Below are positions 46,032-54,718 of a DNA stretch of 64,000 nt, in pieces. The DNA comes from CAVWDU01 sp963840725. GTDB lineage: Bacteria > Pseudomonadota > Gammaproteobacteria > Pseudomonadales > Halieaceae. Numbering within the stretch: the stretch's first letter is position 1; the number at the start of each line of letters is the position of its first letter. The DNA lies in the NCBI GenBank assembly GCA_963840725.1, contig CAWIZY010000018.1, forward strand, positions 268,387 through 332,386, in the 5' to 3' direction. Below the pieces are notes generated by a model, which searched no databases, had not been told where the DNA came from, and saw only the letters and a list, made by a program, of their open reading frames with translations. Position numbers and translations under genes: made by a program.

Positions 46032-46384
46032 CCGACGCGGAGGTCAAGCTCAAGCGCCGGGCCAAAGGCAAGCGGCCGTTTTATTTCTCTGACCCCGACG
46101 TCGACCGATTGCTATCGATGCTTATGGCGCTGGCGGGTGAACTCTCGGTCACCCGTGACCGTCTCGATACCCTTGAGCGGTTGGCTCAGTCGAAGGGGCT
46201 CTTCACCCAGGCTGACCTGGAAGCCTTTGAACTCGATGACGATGCCCTCAGCGAGCGCGCCGCTCGCCACCAAACCCTGTTCAGGGAGGTCACCCGGATT
46301 GTTTCAGCGGAGCTTGAGGGCCTGGAAGACACCGATACCACGGACTACAGCGAAGTCGTCGCCCAGGTGGAAAAAGAGACCTGA
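46028..46384 (+). CDS. Small charged protein translationally coupled to the methyltransferase
   Basis: 118 residues; the start ATG overlaps the methyltransferase stop by four bases. It is rich in Asp, Glu and Arg, with a helical stretch DPDVDRLLSMLMALAGELSVTRDRLDTLERLA of coiled-coil type and no membrane or signal segment. I do not recognise a named family. Coupling suggests a subunit or stabilising partner of the methyltransferase. Confidence 0.75.
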   Translation: MTDAEVKLKRRAKGKRPFYFSDPDVDRLLSMLMALAGELSVTRDRLDTLERLAQSKGLFTQADLEAFELDDDALSERAARHQTLFREVTRIVSAELEGLEDTDTTDYSEVVAQVEKET

Positions 46385-46565
46385 CCCGGGTGATGGGTGC
46401 GGCCAGCTTTATCGCCATTGCGATGGCCGCCTGCGGGGCAACGTGTCTTATCCTTGAGCGGGTAGTGGCCCTTAATGGGTGTTCATGGAATTCACAGCAT
46501 TGACAAAGGCATTCTGGATGTCGCCTGTTGGTGCTGTGTCCCTGGTGTTTTGAAGGAGTGAAACC

Positions 46566-47624
46566 ATGAAGTTTGGTATTTTTCTGCCCAATGGAAGCAA
46601 TGGCTATATCCCCTCGGCGGGCAGCCCGGTCTACCTGCCCACCTTTCAGCACAACCTCGATATCTCGATCGAAGCCGAGCGGCAAGGTCTGGATTTTGTG
46701 CTGTCGATGATGAAATTCCGTGGCTTCGGTGGCGACACCGGCTACTGGGACAGTTGCCTTGAGTCCTTCACGCTGATGGCGGCGATTGCCGCGGCGACCG
46801 ACAAGGTGGGCTTATTTCCGTCAATATCGATACTGAGCCAGCATCCCGCGGTGGTAGCGAGAATGGTTGCCACCATTGACGACGTTTCCAACGGCCGCTG
46901 TGGTCTCAATATCGTTACGGGTTGGAATAAGCCCGAGTACACCCAGATGGGCATGTGGCCAGGCGATGATTACTACGGACGGCGGTATGAGTATGCAGAC
47001 GAGTACGTCACCGTGCTCAAGGGCTTGTGGAAAGGTGACGGACTCACCCATCACGGTGAGTTTTTTCAACTGGATGATTGCATTGTGAACCCGAAACCCG
47101 GGGTAGAGATACCCCTGGTCAGCGCCGGCCAGTCCGACAACGGCAGGGCCTTTGTCGCCAGGCATGCCGATCATCAGTTTGTGCTGACTGATAAATCGAG
47201 CCTCGCCGCCAGTGTCAAAGACGTCAGGGAGAAAGCCAGGGCCTATGATCGGTCCGTAGGCATTTATGCACTGTTTCATATGATTATTGGCGACACCGAT
47301 GCAGACGCCCAGAAGCAGGTCGATCACATCGTCGAGAACGCCGACCGGGGTGCGATTGCCAATATCATTGGCAGCGCGACGCTCGATACCAACAAAGGTG
47401 GCACCAGCGATACACTCAAAGCGGCACTGGAGAAAAGTGTTGAAGAGGGCAATATGGCTTTTATGGGGATTCCGGTTATCCACGGCAGTGAAGATACCGT
47501 GGCCAGAAAAATCGAGGAAATCGCAGCGGATACCGATGTCGATGGCCTGTTGTTCAGCTGGCCTGACTTTGTGGAGGGCTGCAAGCGCTTTGGTGAAACG
47601 ATCAAACCTCAGCTGCGTCTTTGA
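46566..47624 (+). CDS. RutA-like FMN-dependent monooxygenase (LLM class)
   Basis: 352 residues of the luciferase-like family, close to RutA, the pyrimidine oxygenase that opens the uracil ring. Shared blocks include a start KFGIFLPNGSNG, LSMMKFRGFGGDTGYWD, ARMVATIDDVSNGR and WNKPEYTQMGMWPGDDY, which build the FMN site. It lacks rutB-G neighbours, so plain uracil use is unlikely; cleavage of a related amide or N-heterocycle is inferred. An FMN reductase must come from elsewhere. Start ATG 46566 follows AAGGAGTG. Confidence 0.88.
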   Translation: MKFGIFLPNGSNGYIPSAGSPVYLPTFQHNLDISIEAERQGLDFVLSMMKFRGFGGDTGYWDSCLESFTLMAAIAAATDKVGLFPSISILSQHPAVVARMVATIDDVSNGRCGLNIVTGWNKPEYTQMGMWPGDDYYGRRYEYADEYVTVLKGLWKGDGLTHHGEFFQLDDCIVNPKPGVEIPLVSAGQSDNGRAFVARHADHQFVLTDKSSLAASVKDVREKARAYDRSVGIYALFHMIIGDTDADAQKQVDHIVENADRGAIANIIGSATLDTNKGGTSDTLKAALEKSVEEGNMAFMGIPVIHGSEDTVARKIEEIAADTDVDGLLFSWPDFVEGCKRFGETIKPQLRL

Positions 47625-47682
47625 GCGGCCCTGGCTGTTATGTAAAAACGCCTGTGATAGAACCTGACCTGGAGCAAACGCG

Positions 47683-48564
47683 ATGAGCGAAGAGCCTATT
47701 ATTTATATCAACGGGGATTACCTCCCACTGTCCAGGGCGCGGGTCTCTCCCATCGACCAGGGCTTTTTGCTCGGTGATGGTATCTTCGATGTGGTGTCTG
47801 CCTGGAAAGGTAAAATCTTCAAGCTCGAAGCACATCTCGATCGGTTTTTCGACTCTATTCAGGCGGCACGATTGAACCACGATATGGGTCGTGAGGCATG
47901 GAAGGAAGCCATCATCGAAACCACTCGTCGCAACGGGCTTGCGGACGCGTCTATCCGCTTCATTGTTACGCGCGGCGAGCCCAATGGAGTCGTCGCGGAC
48001 CCCAGGGATTTTACCCCTACCTGTATCGTCTGGGTGGCGCCCTATATATTTTTGGCCGACGAGGAGAAACGGCGCACCGGTATCCGATTAATGATCAGTT
48101 CCACGCGCGGTTTCCCGGCCGACACGCTGGACCCTCGCTACAAGTGTCTCGACCGGCTCCACTCGCAACTGATCCGGCTTGAAGCACTGGAGGCTGGTTA
48201 TGACGATGCCCTGTGGTTGGATCATGCCGGGCACGTCTCGGAATCTGCAGCCAGTAACCTGTTTATCGTCAAGAAGGGCGTGTTGTATACGCCTTCCGCC
48301 GGGATTCTGCGAGGCATTACCCGGGACACCATTCTTGAACTGGCCACGGAGCTGAACATTCCCTGGAAGGAGCACCCGCTCAGCGCCTTCGACGTCTATG
48401 TGGCGGATGAGGTCTTTACCTGCAGCACCGCAGGCGGTGTATTGCCCGTTAAGGAGGTCGCTGGACGCACGATCAAGGGTCCCACGCCGGGCCCGGTCAC
48501 CCAGGCCATTGACAGCGCTTACTGGGCAATGCGCGAAACGGACCGTTACGCTACTGCGCTGTAG
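47683..48564 (+). CDS. Class IV PLP aminotransferase (D-amino acid / branched-chain type)
   Basis: 293 residues of the fold-type IV group. The PLP Lys is Lys154 in LDPRYKCLDRL; upstream features are QGFLLGDGIFDVV and HLDRFFDSI, and later HVSESAASNLFIV and GILRGITRDTIL. These match D-amino acid transaminase and related enzymes, with about the usual length. It lies 58 bases after the RutA-like gene on the same strand, probably in one transcript. It may transfer an amino group released downstream of the ring opening. Confidence 0.88.
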   Translation: MSEEPIIYINGDYLPLSRARVSPIDQGFLLGDGIFDVVSAWKGKIFKLEAHLDRFFDSIQAARLNHDMGREAWKEAIIETTRRNGLADASIRFIVTRGEPNGVVADPRDFTPTCIVWVAPYIFLADEEKRRTGIRLMISSTRGFPADTLDPRYKCLDRLHSQLIRLEALEAGYDDALWLDHAGHVSESAASNLFIVKKGVLYTPSAGILRGITRDTILELATELNIPWKEHPLSAFDVYVADEVFTCSTAGGVLPVKEVAGRTIKGPTPGPVTQAIDSAYWAMRETDRYATAL

Positions 48565-48692
48565 AGCCGGCCATCGCATTAATGTCAGCGCCAACTCTGG
48601 CGGTGCTCAGCGGGTTCCAAACCCGCACCGGATTACAAATCCAGTTTTGGTTGCCACGGCATTTCGTACCCATAAAATCTCTGCTGAGCGGA

Positions 48693-50093
48693 TCAACCAC
48701 TGTAGGTCTCGGCCAGGCGGTGCAGCGCGTGGTCGAATGCGTCCATCGCCACATCGATCTCTTCCTCGGCAATGGTGAAGGGCGGTGCACATTTTATGGT
48801 GTTGGGTACAAAACCCCCTAGAAAAACGCCTTTTTCAGCACATGCTCCCGACACGATCGCATTGGGGTAGTGACTGAGGTCGCCGCTGAAGTCCGTATAA
48901 CGGTCCGCCTCAATTAACGGCTTACCTTGGCCGTCCACGAGATCGACCGCGTAGTAAAGCCCCGCGCCGGATATCCGCCCAATTGATGCGTGTTTCTGCG
49001 CAAGTTTCTCCAGACAGGCGCGCAGATAGTTGCCCCGCGCCTGAACAGTAGCCAGGATATCGTTCTCAAGCATGTAAGTGAGCGTGCCGACAATACTGGC
49101 GCATACCAGGGGATGGCCATCCCAGGTGCTGCCACTCCACCAGCGGGCAGACTCCAGAAAGTCGCCAATGGCCTTGTTTACCACCATGCCTCCGGAGGGA
49201 AGGGAGGAGCCATTAATGCCTTTACCGACAATCATGATGTCGGGTTCAATGCCGTCGGTCAGCTGATAGCCGAACCACTTGCCAAGTCGTCCCGCTCCAC
49301 AGAGGACCTCGTCGTCTATCCACAAAATGCCGTAACGCTGCATAAGATCGTAAAGACCCCGGTAGTAGTCAGCATGGGGCATAAGCCCCGCGGCGCCGAA
49401 CATGGGCTCGGTAATAATTGCCGCGATGTTTTCAGCCCCGCAGGCGCGGATGAGCTGCTCCGTGGCGGCCAGTGAGGGCAGCTCGCCCCGGGCAACAAAA
49501 TCGGTGTGTTCGGGTGGCGGTATGGGCATATACCCCGGTGCCGGCATTCCAGGAATATCCCGGACCTGCGCAAAGCCCTGTTGCCCCGGCAGCGTTACAT
49601 TGCCCCGGTAGCCCCGTAAAAACGTCGAGCCGCTGGCCATACCATGAAAAGAGTGGGCCTGAGTCATGATCAGGGATTTGCCGGTGTACAGACGTGCAGC
49701 CTGCACCGCGTTCTCCACCGCCTCAGTGCCCGAGGTGAGAAAGCGCACCCGCGAGGCCCAGGACGTTGGCGCACCCAGCACATCCTCCACCAGGAGCTTG
49801 GCCGCTCGGGCGCGGTATTCGTTGGCCATGCCAAAGAAAACATGCCCGTAACGAGACATGGCGTCTTTGATAGCGTCATGGGGCGCGTCATGCCGGTGTC
49901 CCAGCGAGTCCGACACCAGTTGGCTCTGAAAATCCAGCAGACGAGTACCATTGGCCAGGGTAATGTAATTGCCATCGGTACGTTCGACGCCGGTGAATGT
50001 GTACTCGGACGCCGCCATTGTATTGTGAAGATAGTAGCTGCGATCCCAGTCTTCGATCGCCTTCCAATCCCGCTGTTCGCTATCCTGAGCCAT
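48693..50093 (-). CDS. Class III PLP aminotransferase (omega-amino acid type)
   Basis: 466 residues with the class III layout: LTSGTEAVENAVQAARLYTG, an Asp in WIDDEVLCGAGRLG, and the PLP Lys in IVGKGINGSSLPSGG near residue 290. SHSFHGMASGS precedes the core. The family acts on beta-alanine, GABA, taurine and other omega-amino acids with pyruvate or 2-oxoglutarate. It converges on the class IV enzyme. A beta-amino acid made by the RutA-like step would suit it, which is inference. Confidence 0.9.
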   Translation of the reverse strand: MAQDSEQRDWKAIEDWDRSYYLHNTMAASEYTFTGVERTDGNYITLANGTRLLDFQSQLVSDSLGHRHDAPHDAIKDAMSRYGHVFFGMANEYRARAAKLLVEDVLGAPTSWASRVRFLTSGTEAVENAVQAARLYTGKSLIMTQAHSFHGMASGSTFLRGYRGNVTLPGQQGFAQVRDIPGMPAPGYMPIPPPEHTDFVARGELPSLAATEQLIRACGAENIAAIITEPMFGAAGLMPHADYYRGLYDLMQRYGILWIDDEVLCGAGRLGKWFGYQLTDGIEPDIMIVGKGINGSSLPSGGMVVNKAIGDFLESARWWSGSTWDGHPLVCASIVGTLTYMLENDILATVQARGNYLRACLEKLAQKHASIGRISGAGLYYAVDLVDGQGKPLIEADRYTDFSGDLSHYPNAIVSGACAEKGVFLGGFVPNTIKCAPPFTIAEEEIDVAMDAFDHALHRLAETYSG

Positions 50094-50356
50094 GACACCC
50101 CCGGCAAGTAGTCGACCGTCGCAGCTGCCACCCAGAAGTCTGGATTATCAATAGAAAAAGCGAGATTAACAGCGAACCCGCTCTGGCTTGGGGCGACGTT
50201 GGTGATTGCCCACGATAGATGGGTCTATGCGAAAACGCAAAGCTTTAGGCGTGTCGGCATTGAAGACCCCGGATGAAAAGGGAGCTGAAAGCCAGCAGGC
50301 TGCGGTCCACGTTGCCAACACGAGCTCCCGAGTTGTCTCGGCTCGTTACCTGGCGC

Positions 50357-51397
50357 TTATTCGAACCAACCCCGTGTTTTATTGGCGATAGCCACTAACG
50401 ACAACATAACAGGTACTTCTACCAGTACACCAACAACCGTGGCGAGTGCCGCTCCGGAGTTTAAGCCAAAGAGGCTAATGGCAACGGCAACCGCCAACTC
50501 AAAGAAATTTGACGTCCCGATCAGCGCAGCAGGTGCGGCTGTGTTAAATGGAACACGCCATAGATACGCCCAGCCATAGGCAATAATGAAAATCCCGTAA
50601 CTCTGTATTAGAAGAGGGATGGCAATCAGCATGATAACCACTGGTTTATCCAGGATGGTCTGGGCTTGAAACCCAAACAACAAAATCACCGTGGCCAATA
50701 GCCCCATAACAGAAATCGGTTTGATCTTACCGGTAAAGCTCGCGATACGTTCATGATTTTCGGAATCATCCAGCATTTTTCGAGTGATGTAGCCGGCCGC
50801 AAGCGGGATGACCACATATAGCACCACAGAAAGAAGCAGCGTTTCCCAGGGCACAATAATATTCGTTACCCCGAGCAAAAATGCGGCGATGGGTGCAAAA
50901 GCAAACACCATAATGATGTCATTGATCGAAACCTGTACCAGGGTGTAGTTGGCATCGCCGCGCACCAGCTGGCTCCAGACAAAGACCATTGCGGTGCAGG
51001 GAGCCACGCCGAGCAAAATCATTCCTGCGATGTACTCTTTCGCCGTCTCTGGCTCTACCAGTCCGGAAAAAATGTACTCAAAAAATAAGATGCCAAGGGC
51101 TGCCATCGTAAAGGGCTTGATCAGCCAGTTAACTACCAGGGTGATGCACAAACCCTTGGGTTTTTTGCCAACATCTTTAAGGGATGCAAAATCAACATTG
51201 ACCATCATCGGGTAGATCATCACCCAGATAAAGAGCGCAACGACGAGGTTGACGCTGGCGTATTCGATTCCAGCAATCGATTGAAACAGGCCGGGCAGGG
51301 CTATGCCCAGTCCTACGCCTGCGGCAATGCAAAGAGCCACCCAGACAGACAGGTAGCGCTCAAAAAGCCCCATGGGGGTTGCGTTTTCAGAGGTCAT
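50357..51397 (-). CDS. acr3: ACR3 family arsenite efflux permease
   Basis: 346 residues, ten hydrophobic helices. The catalytic Cys is in GVAPCTAMVFVWSQL, the invariant motif of ACR3, and the last helices carry NFFELAVAVAISLFG. It exports arsenite across the inner membrane using the proton gradient. It overlaps arsC by four bases (51394-51397), and is last in the arsRICB-type operon. No break is visible. The N-terminus MTSENATPMGLFERYLSVWVALC is typical. Confidence 0.95.
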   Translation of the reverse strand: MTSENATPMGLFERYLSVWVALCIAAGVGLGIALPGLFQSIAGIEYASVNLVVALFIWVMIYPMMVNVDFASLKDVGKKPKGLCITLVVNWLIKPFTMAALGILFFEYIFSGLVEPETAKEYIAGMILLGVAPCTAMVFVWSQLVRGDANYTLVQVSINDIIMVFAFAPIAAFLLGVTNIIVPWETLLLSVVLYVVIPLAAGYITRKMLDDSENHERIASFTGKIKPISVMGLLATVILLFGFQAQTILDKPVVIMLIAIPLLIQSYGIFIIAYGWAYLWRVPFNTAAPAALIGTSNFFELAVAVAISLFGLNSGAALATVVGVLVEVPVMLSLVAIANKTRGWFE

Positions 51398-51804
51398 AAC
51401 AGTGCTGTCTCTATTTGGTCTTTCAGGATAGTGAAAGCCCTCTCAAATGCCTGGTGAATCTCTGCTTCAGAACCTGTGGCTTTGGCTGGGTCAGGGGTGC
51501 TCCAATGCAGTTTTTTGTATTGGCCCTGCAATATTGGACAGCTTTCCGTGGCTGCCTGGTCACAAACAGTGATTACCAGATCAAAGGTTCGATTGGCAAA
51601 CTCATCCCATGACTTGCTGCGCGGCTCATGAATGGGAATGCCGTGACCTTGCAGGGTCTCAAGTGACCGGGGATGCACGTACCCGGCCGGATCACTGCCG
51701 GCACTCACCGCGTTATACCGTTCAGCACCCAGATGATTGATCAGGGCCTCTGCCATGATAGAACGGCAAGAATTTCCGGTGCACAGTACTAAAACGTTCT
51801 GCAT
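51394..51804 (-). CDS. arsC: Arsenate reductase, thioredoxin-coupled (low-molecular-weight phosphatase type)
   Basis: About 136 residues from ATG 51804, which overlaps the arsI stop as TAATG; an ATG four codons up lies inside arsI. The P-loop CTGNSCRS at residues 8-15 has the nucleophilic Cys and the Arg. A later Cys pair, VCDQAATESCP, supplies the disulfide relay. It reduces arsenate to arsenite, which ACR3 then exports. The overlap shows translational coupling with both neighbours. Confidence 0.94.
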   Translation of the reverse strand: MQNVLVLCTGNSCRSIMAEALINHLGAERYNAVSAGSDPAGYVHPRSLETLQGHGIPIHEPRSKSWDEFANRTFDLVITVCDQAATESCPILQGQYKKLHWSTPDPAKATGSEAEIHQAFERAFTILKDQIETALL

Positions 51805-52274
51805 TAGCGGCAGCACCCGCTGGATGTTTCCTCAACGGTTTCCGTTGCCGCCGAGCCGGGCTCGGGAGCGCAACATGGGGCCTCGACGGATTCTTCATTA
51901 CTATCGTAAAACCGGGCTTCTTCCATTGTCTTGTAGGCTTCCCATGCGATGCCTGCCGGGTCTTCTACCCACGATTTATCGGAGCGGGCGTAACAACACA
52001 GCGTCTCGCCCTCGTCGAACACAGACATATCGGCACCCTGGAGTCGCGCTCGCAGTTCGCCCAGTTCCTGATCTTCCTCTACCTGTATTCCCAGGTGGTC
52101 TACGCCTGTTTTTCCTGAGCGCGTAGAGACTGCAAAATTGACACAGGGATCATCCAGCAACCACTTCGCGTAATCCGCTTTTGCCTTCGCAGGTTCCGTA
52201 CCAAATAAGGCGCTGTAAAATGTGATGGCTTGATCCAGGTGATCTACACCAACGTGAATATGTAAGCGTTTCAT
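51804..52274 (-). CDS. arsI: ArsI/CadI family vicinal-oxygen-chelate protein (C-As lyase type)
   Basis: 156 residues. The VOC fold begins RLHIHVGVDHLDQAITFYSALFG, with the metal His in VGVDHL. The family Cys pair is in TLCCYARSDKSWVEDPAG, which binds trivalent arsenic. The Cys-rich tail (APCCAPEP, SSGCCR) may hold further arsenic. Known ArsI cleaves the C-As bond of methylarsenite, and CadI-like relatives bind metals. Its place between arsR and arsC supports arsenic detoxification. Confidence 0.9.
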   Translation of the reverse strand: MKRLHIHVGVDHLDQAITFYSALFGTEPAKAKADYAKWLLDDPCVNFAVSTRSGKTGVDHLGIQVEEDQELGELRARLQGADMSVFDEGETLCCYARSDKSWVEDPAGIAWEAYKTMEEARFYDSNEESVEAPCCAPEPGSAATETVEETSSGCCR

Positions 52275-52293
52275 GGGCTTCTCTCCAGGTCAT

Positions 52294-52662
52294 TTACTCA
52301 TTCGATGCACTTTCGCAGCAGTCTGCCAGCTCTATGATCGAACAGCCTTTGCGCTTGTCCTCATGGATGCTGGCAAAGTCATCACTACAACAATCCTTCA
52401 CCATAAAGCTGATCAACCCACGCATCACATCGTAATTTGCCGAATAAATAATTGATCGACCATCTCGACGGGAGCGAGTAATCCCCGCGTTGGACAGGTG
52501 ATTAAGATGGAACGATAGCGAATTGTGCGGTATTTCCAGCTTCTCGCTCAGCGCTCCCGCGGCCATTCCCTGCTGCCCAGCCTCCACCAGTAACCGAAAT
52601 GCTCTCAATCGGGTTTCCTGAGACAGGGCGTCAAACAACGAAATTGCATGCTTTATATCCAT
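52294..52662 (-). CDS. arsR: ArsR family arsenic-responsive repressor
   Basis: 122 residues with a winged helix: LSQETRLRAFRLLVEAG and LEIPHNSLSFHLNHLSNAGI, the recognition helix. Several Cys near the C-terminus (VKDCCSDD, ELADCCES, and KGCSI) form likely As(III) ligands, a different layout from the ELCVCDLL site of classical ArsR. It should repress arsR-arsI-arsC-acr3 until arsenite binds. The start overlaps the operator palindrome, so the leader is very short. Confidence 0.92.
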   Translation of the reverse strand: MDIKHAISLFDALSQETRLRAFRLLVEAGQQGMAAGALSEKLEIPHNSLSFHLNHLSNAGITRSRRDGRSIIYSANYDVMRGLISFMVKDCCSDDFASIHEDKRKGCSIIELADCCESASNE

Positions 52663-52684
52663 ATGTCTAGACTAGTGGACATAT
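52661..52684 (-). promoter_or_regulatory. ArsR operator palindrome at the arsR start
   Basis: Arms ATATGTC and GACATAT separated by ten bases, covering the arsR start codon. A dimeric ArsR binding here would block RNA polymerase or initiation directly. The position is typical of self-regulation. Confidence 0.72.
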
Positions 52685-52802
52685 ACGAGAGTGTCAAGAA
52701 CGGGGTGATTGGCCGTGGCAAGTGCGCGGTTGCGCGGTGGGCTTGCTGCTATTCTTCGTGGTGAAGGCTGAGCGGGTTGCAGTCCTATAAGCTGCCCCCA
52801 CC

Positions 52803-52952
52803 CCTAGCAGGTCGTTGATTTCCTATCTGCGTGGCCACTGCCACGTTAAAAACAGGCTCAAATCGGTCATGTATTCACTATACACTCCCTCATTTCGCCT
52901 GTTTTTGCCTACCAGTGGCTGCCTCGAAAACGAAAATCAACAGCCTGCTAGG
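52803..52952. mobile_element. 150-bp inverted-repeat element (MITE-like)
   Basis: The outer arms start with CCTAGCAGG and GTTGATTT and return at 52934-52952 as AATCAACAGCCTGCTAGG, matching in 18 of 21 positions. An inner pair AAAAACAGGC / GCCTGTTTTT lies inside. There is no gene. The centre has a near-palindrome with GTATTCACTATACAC. The element begins just beside the P1 peptidase stop and may also stop transcripts from both sides. I cannot place it in a known MITE family. Confidence 0.65.
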
Positions 52953-52954
52953 CG

Positions 52955-54133
52955 CTAAGGGAAGCGATTGTATTTTTTCATGAGATCGATAACGCGATCT
53001 TCGGGCAGCCCGTGCACGGTATTACCGTTGATTCCGACCATCGTGTTGGCAGCTACAAGCGCGTTGACAATAGCCTCTTCTGTTGCCTGTGCGGTTGCCA
53101 GAAAAAGGGGACTCATAAAATCATTGGGAAGCATCGTGATCTCTACCGCGTGCTCACGAGTCGCCGCGCCCGGGTTGGCTGTCGAGAAGGCGATAAAAAT
53201 ATCGCCTGAACCATTGCCTCCATACCCTCCCACTTTTGCAATGCCGATGGGAACGCGCCGCGCCAGTCGCTTCAATTGGTGTGAAACCAGTGGTGCATCT
53301 GTGGCTACGACGACGATTATAGAGCCCGTGCTTTGGTCACTCTGCCGGAACACAGGCATTAGATCCTTTATCTCGGTACCAATCGGCACACCGGCGATCG
53401 TCAACGAGGACCTGGTTCCGTAGTTTGCCTGCACGAGTACACCCACAACGTATTCTTCGCCCTCAATGGTTACTTTTCGTGATGAGGTGCCAATGCCCCC
53501 TTTAAAGCCGTGGCAAATCATTCCCGTCCCACCACCAACACTACCTTCCGCAACTGGCCCTGAGCTGGCCGATTCTAGTGCTTCGAAGACGTGCTCCTTA
53601 GTGACATGAAAACCATTGATGTCATTCAGGCCGCCGTCATAGGTTTCTGCGACCACTGGCAGAGACCAAAACACATCGGGTGCATCCGGGAGGGGGTCGA
53701 ATAGCTTATTTTCAAACTGCCACTTGATGGTCGCATCTCGGGCCACGCCAACGCTGTGTGTGTTGGTTATCAGCACGGGCCCCTCAAGGAAGCCGGACTC
53801 CTCTACCCATGTGGTGCCAGTCATCTCTCCATTACCGTTTAGCGCATACCAACCCGCGAATACAGGGTCGTAGGTTTTGCCGCGAGGCAAAATCGCAGTG
53901 ACACCGGTTCGCACCGGGCCAGCGCCCACATCGAGTGGGCCATCACCCGATATCAGTGTTTTGTGCCCAACGGTGATGCCGGCGACATCCGTGATGGAAT
54001 TCAGGCCACCTGGTGAGCCATTAAATGGAATACCAAGATCACGCGCTCTGAGTTCGCTCTGGCCACATACAGCAAGAGGGGCTAGTAGCCCGACGCCGAG
54101 CGCCTTTACCATATAGCGTCCAATCGAATTCAT
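52955..54133 (-). CDS. P1 family peptidase (DmpA/beta-peptidyl aminopeptidase-like)
   Basis: 392 residues from ATG 54133, after AGGAGAG, with a signal peptide of about 24 residues (ending LAVCGQ). The family blocks are GSPGGLNSITDVAGITVGH, ANYGTRSSLTIAGVPIG, and TGSIIVVVATDAPL. The last is the self-cleavage site, where Ser becomes the N-terminal nucleophile of the second chain. It should cut N-terminal D- or beta-amino acids from peptides outside the cytoplasm. The length is normal for the family. Confidence 0.9.
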   Translation of the reverse strand: MNSIGRYMVKALGVGLLAPLAVCGQSELRARDLGIPFNGSPGGLNSITDVAGITVGHKTLISGDGPLDVGAGPVRTGVTAILPRGKTYDPVFAGWYALNGNGEMTGTTWVEESGFLEGPVLITNTHSVGVARDATIKWQFENKLFDPLPDAPDVFWSLPVVAETYDGGLNDINGFHVTKEHVFEALESASSGPVAEGSVGGGTGMICHGFKGGIGTSSRKVTIEGEEYVVGVLVQANYGTRSSLTIAGVPIGTEIKDLMPVFRQSDQSTGSIIVVVATDAPLVSHQLKRLARRVPIGIAKVGGYGGNGSGDIFIAFSTANPGAATREHAVEITMLPNDFMSPLFLATAQATEEAIVNALVAANTMVGINGNTVHGLPEDRVIDLMKKYNRFP

Positions 54134-54535
54134 AGCTCTCCTGATGTGCTTCTGGATTCTACAGCGCCTGCGCCGGGCGCAAAATGTAGAATTGAGTCTA
54201 GAGTATCAAGAGTCCGCTACCGGGCGAAAGCAGCTATTTCGACAATACGAGCGAACCCGGTGGGGTAACGATGTCTCCCACCCCTCAGGCTAAGCGTTTG
54301 ACTCTCGCATGTGTCAGTATTTCGAATCCCACAGGCGGTGCCCGGGCGGTATCCGGGTTGTGCTGAACACTATCGTGAGCTCAGAATGAGTGCGCTTACT
54401 GAGTGGAGCAGGGCGGTTGCTTGAGGCCGGATTACGAGTTTCTTCGACCTTGTTTGGTTAACGTGCCAATCCGTTGTGGAGTATGACCGTAGCCCAAGCT
54501 AGACTGGACCATTAATTTTGAAAAGAGGATTACCC
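54134..54535. other. Intergenic stretch, no gene recognised
   Basis: About 400 bases between the P1 peptidase and a small membrane protein. Frames are short and compositional. It should hold the P1 promoter on the left side. I see no notable repeat. Confidence 0.5.
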
Positions 54536-54718
54536 GTGCACTTTGATCTTGCTCACGCGGTGGCCACGGTGGTCCTGATCTTCATCATTTTGTGGGCGCT
54601 GGAAAGAGTGGGAATCAAGGCTCGTCGCGAAGACGGCAGCAGGACGTGGGATTGGCGAATGTTTGCGGCGATATTCGCAGGCATGTTTGTGTTTAATCTG
54701 GTCTGGCCTTTTAGCTAA
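54536..54718 (+). CDS. Small two-helix membrane protein
   Basis: 60 residues from GTG 54536, six bases after AAGAGGA; the TTG at 54518 lies before that ribosome site. Two hydrophobic helices (AVATVVLIFIILWALERVG and WRMFAAIFAGMFVFNLVWPF) flank a basic loop KARREDGSR, placing both ends outside or both inside. The family is not recognised. It stands alone. Confidence 0.65.
   Translation: MHFDLAHAVATVVLIFIILWALERVGIKARREDGSRTWDWRMFAAIFAGMFVFNLVWPFS

Noticed and set aside
46566..47624. Assignment as true rutA of the uracil pathway
   Set aside because: The protein is similar, but none of rutB-G is nearby, so I keep it as RutA-like only.
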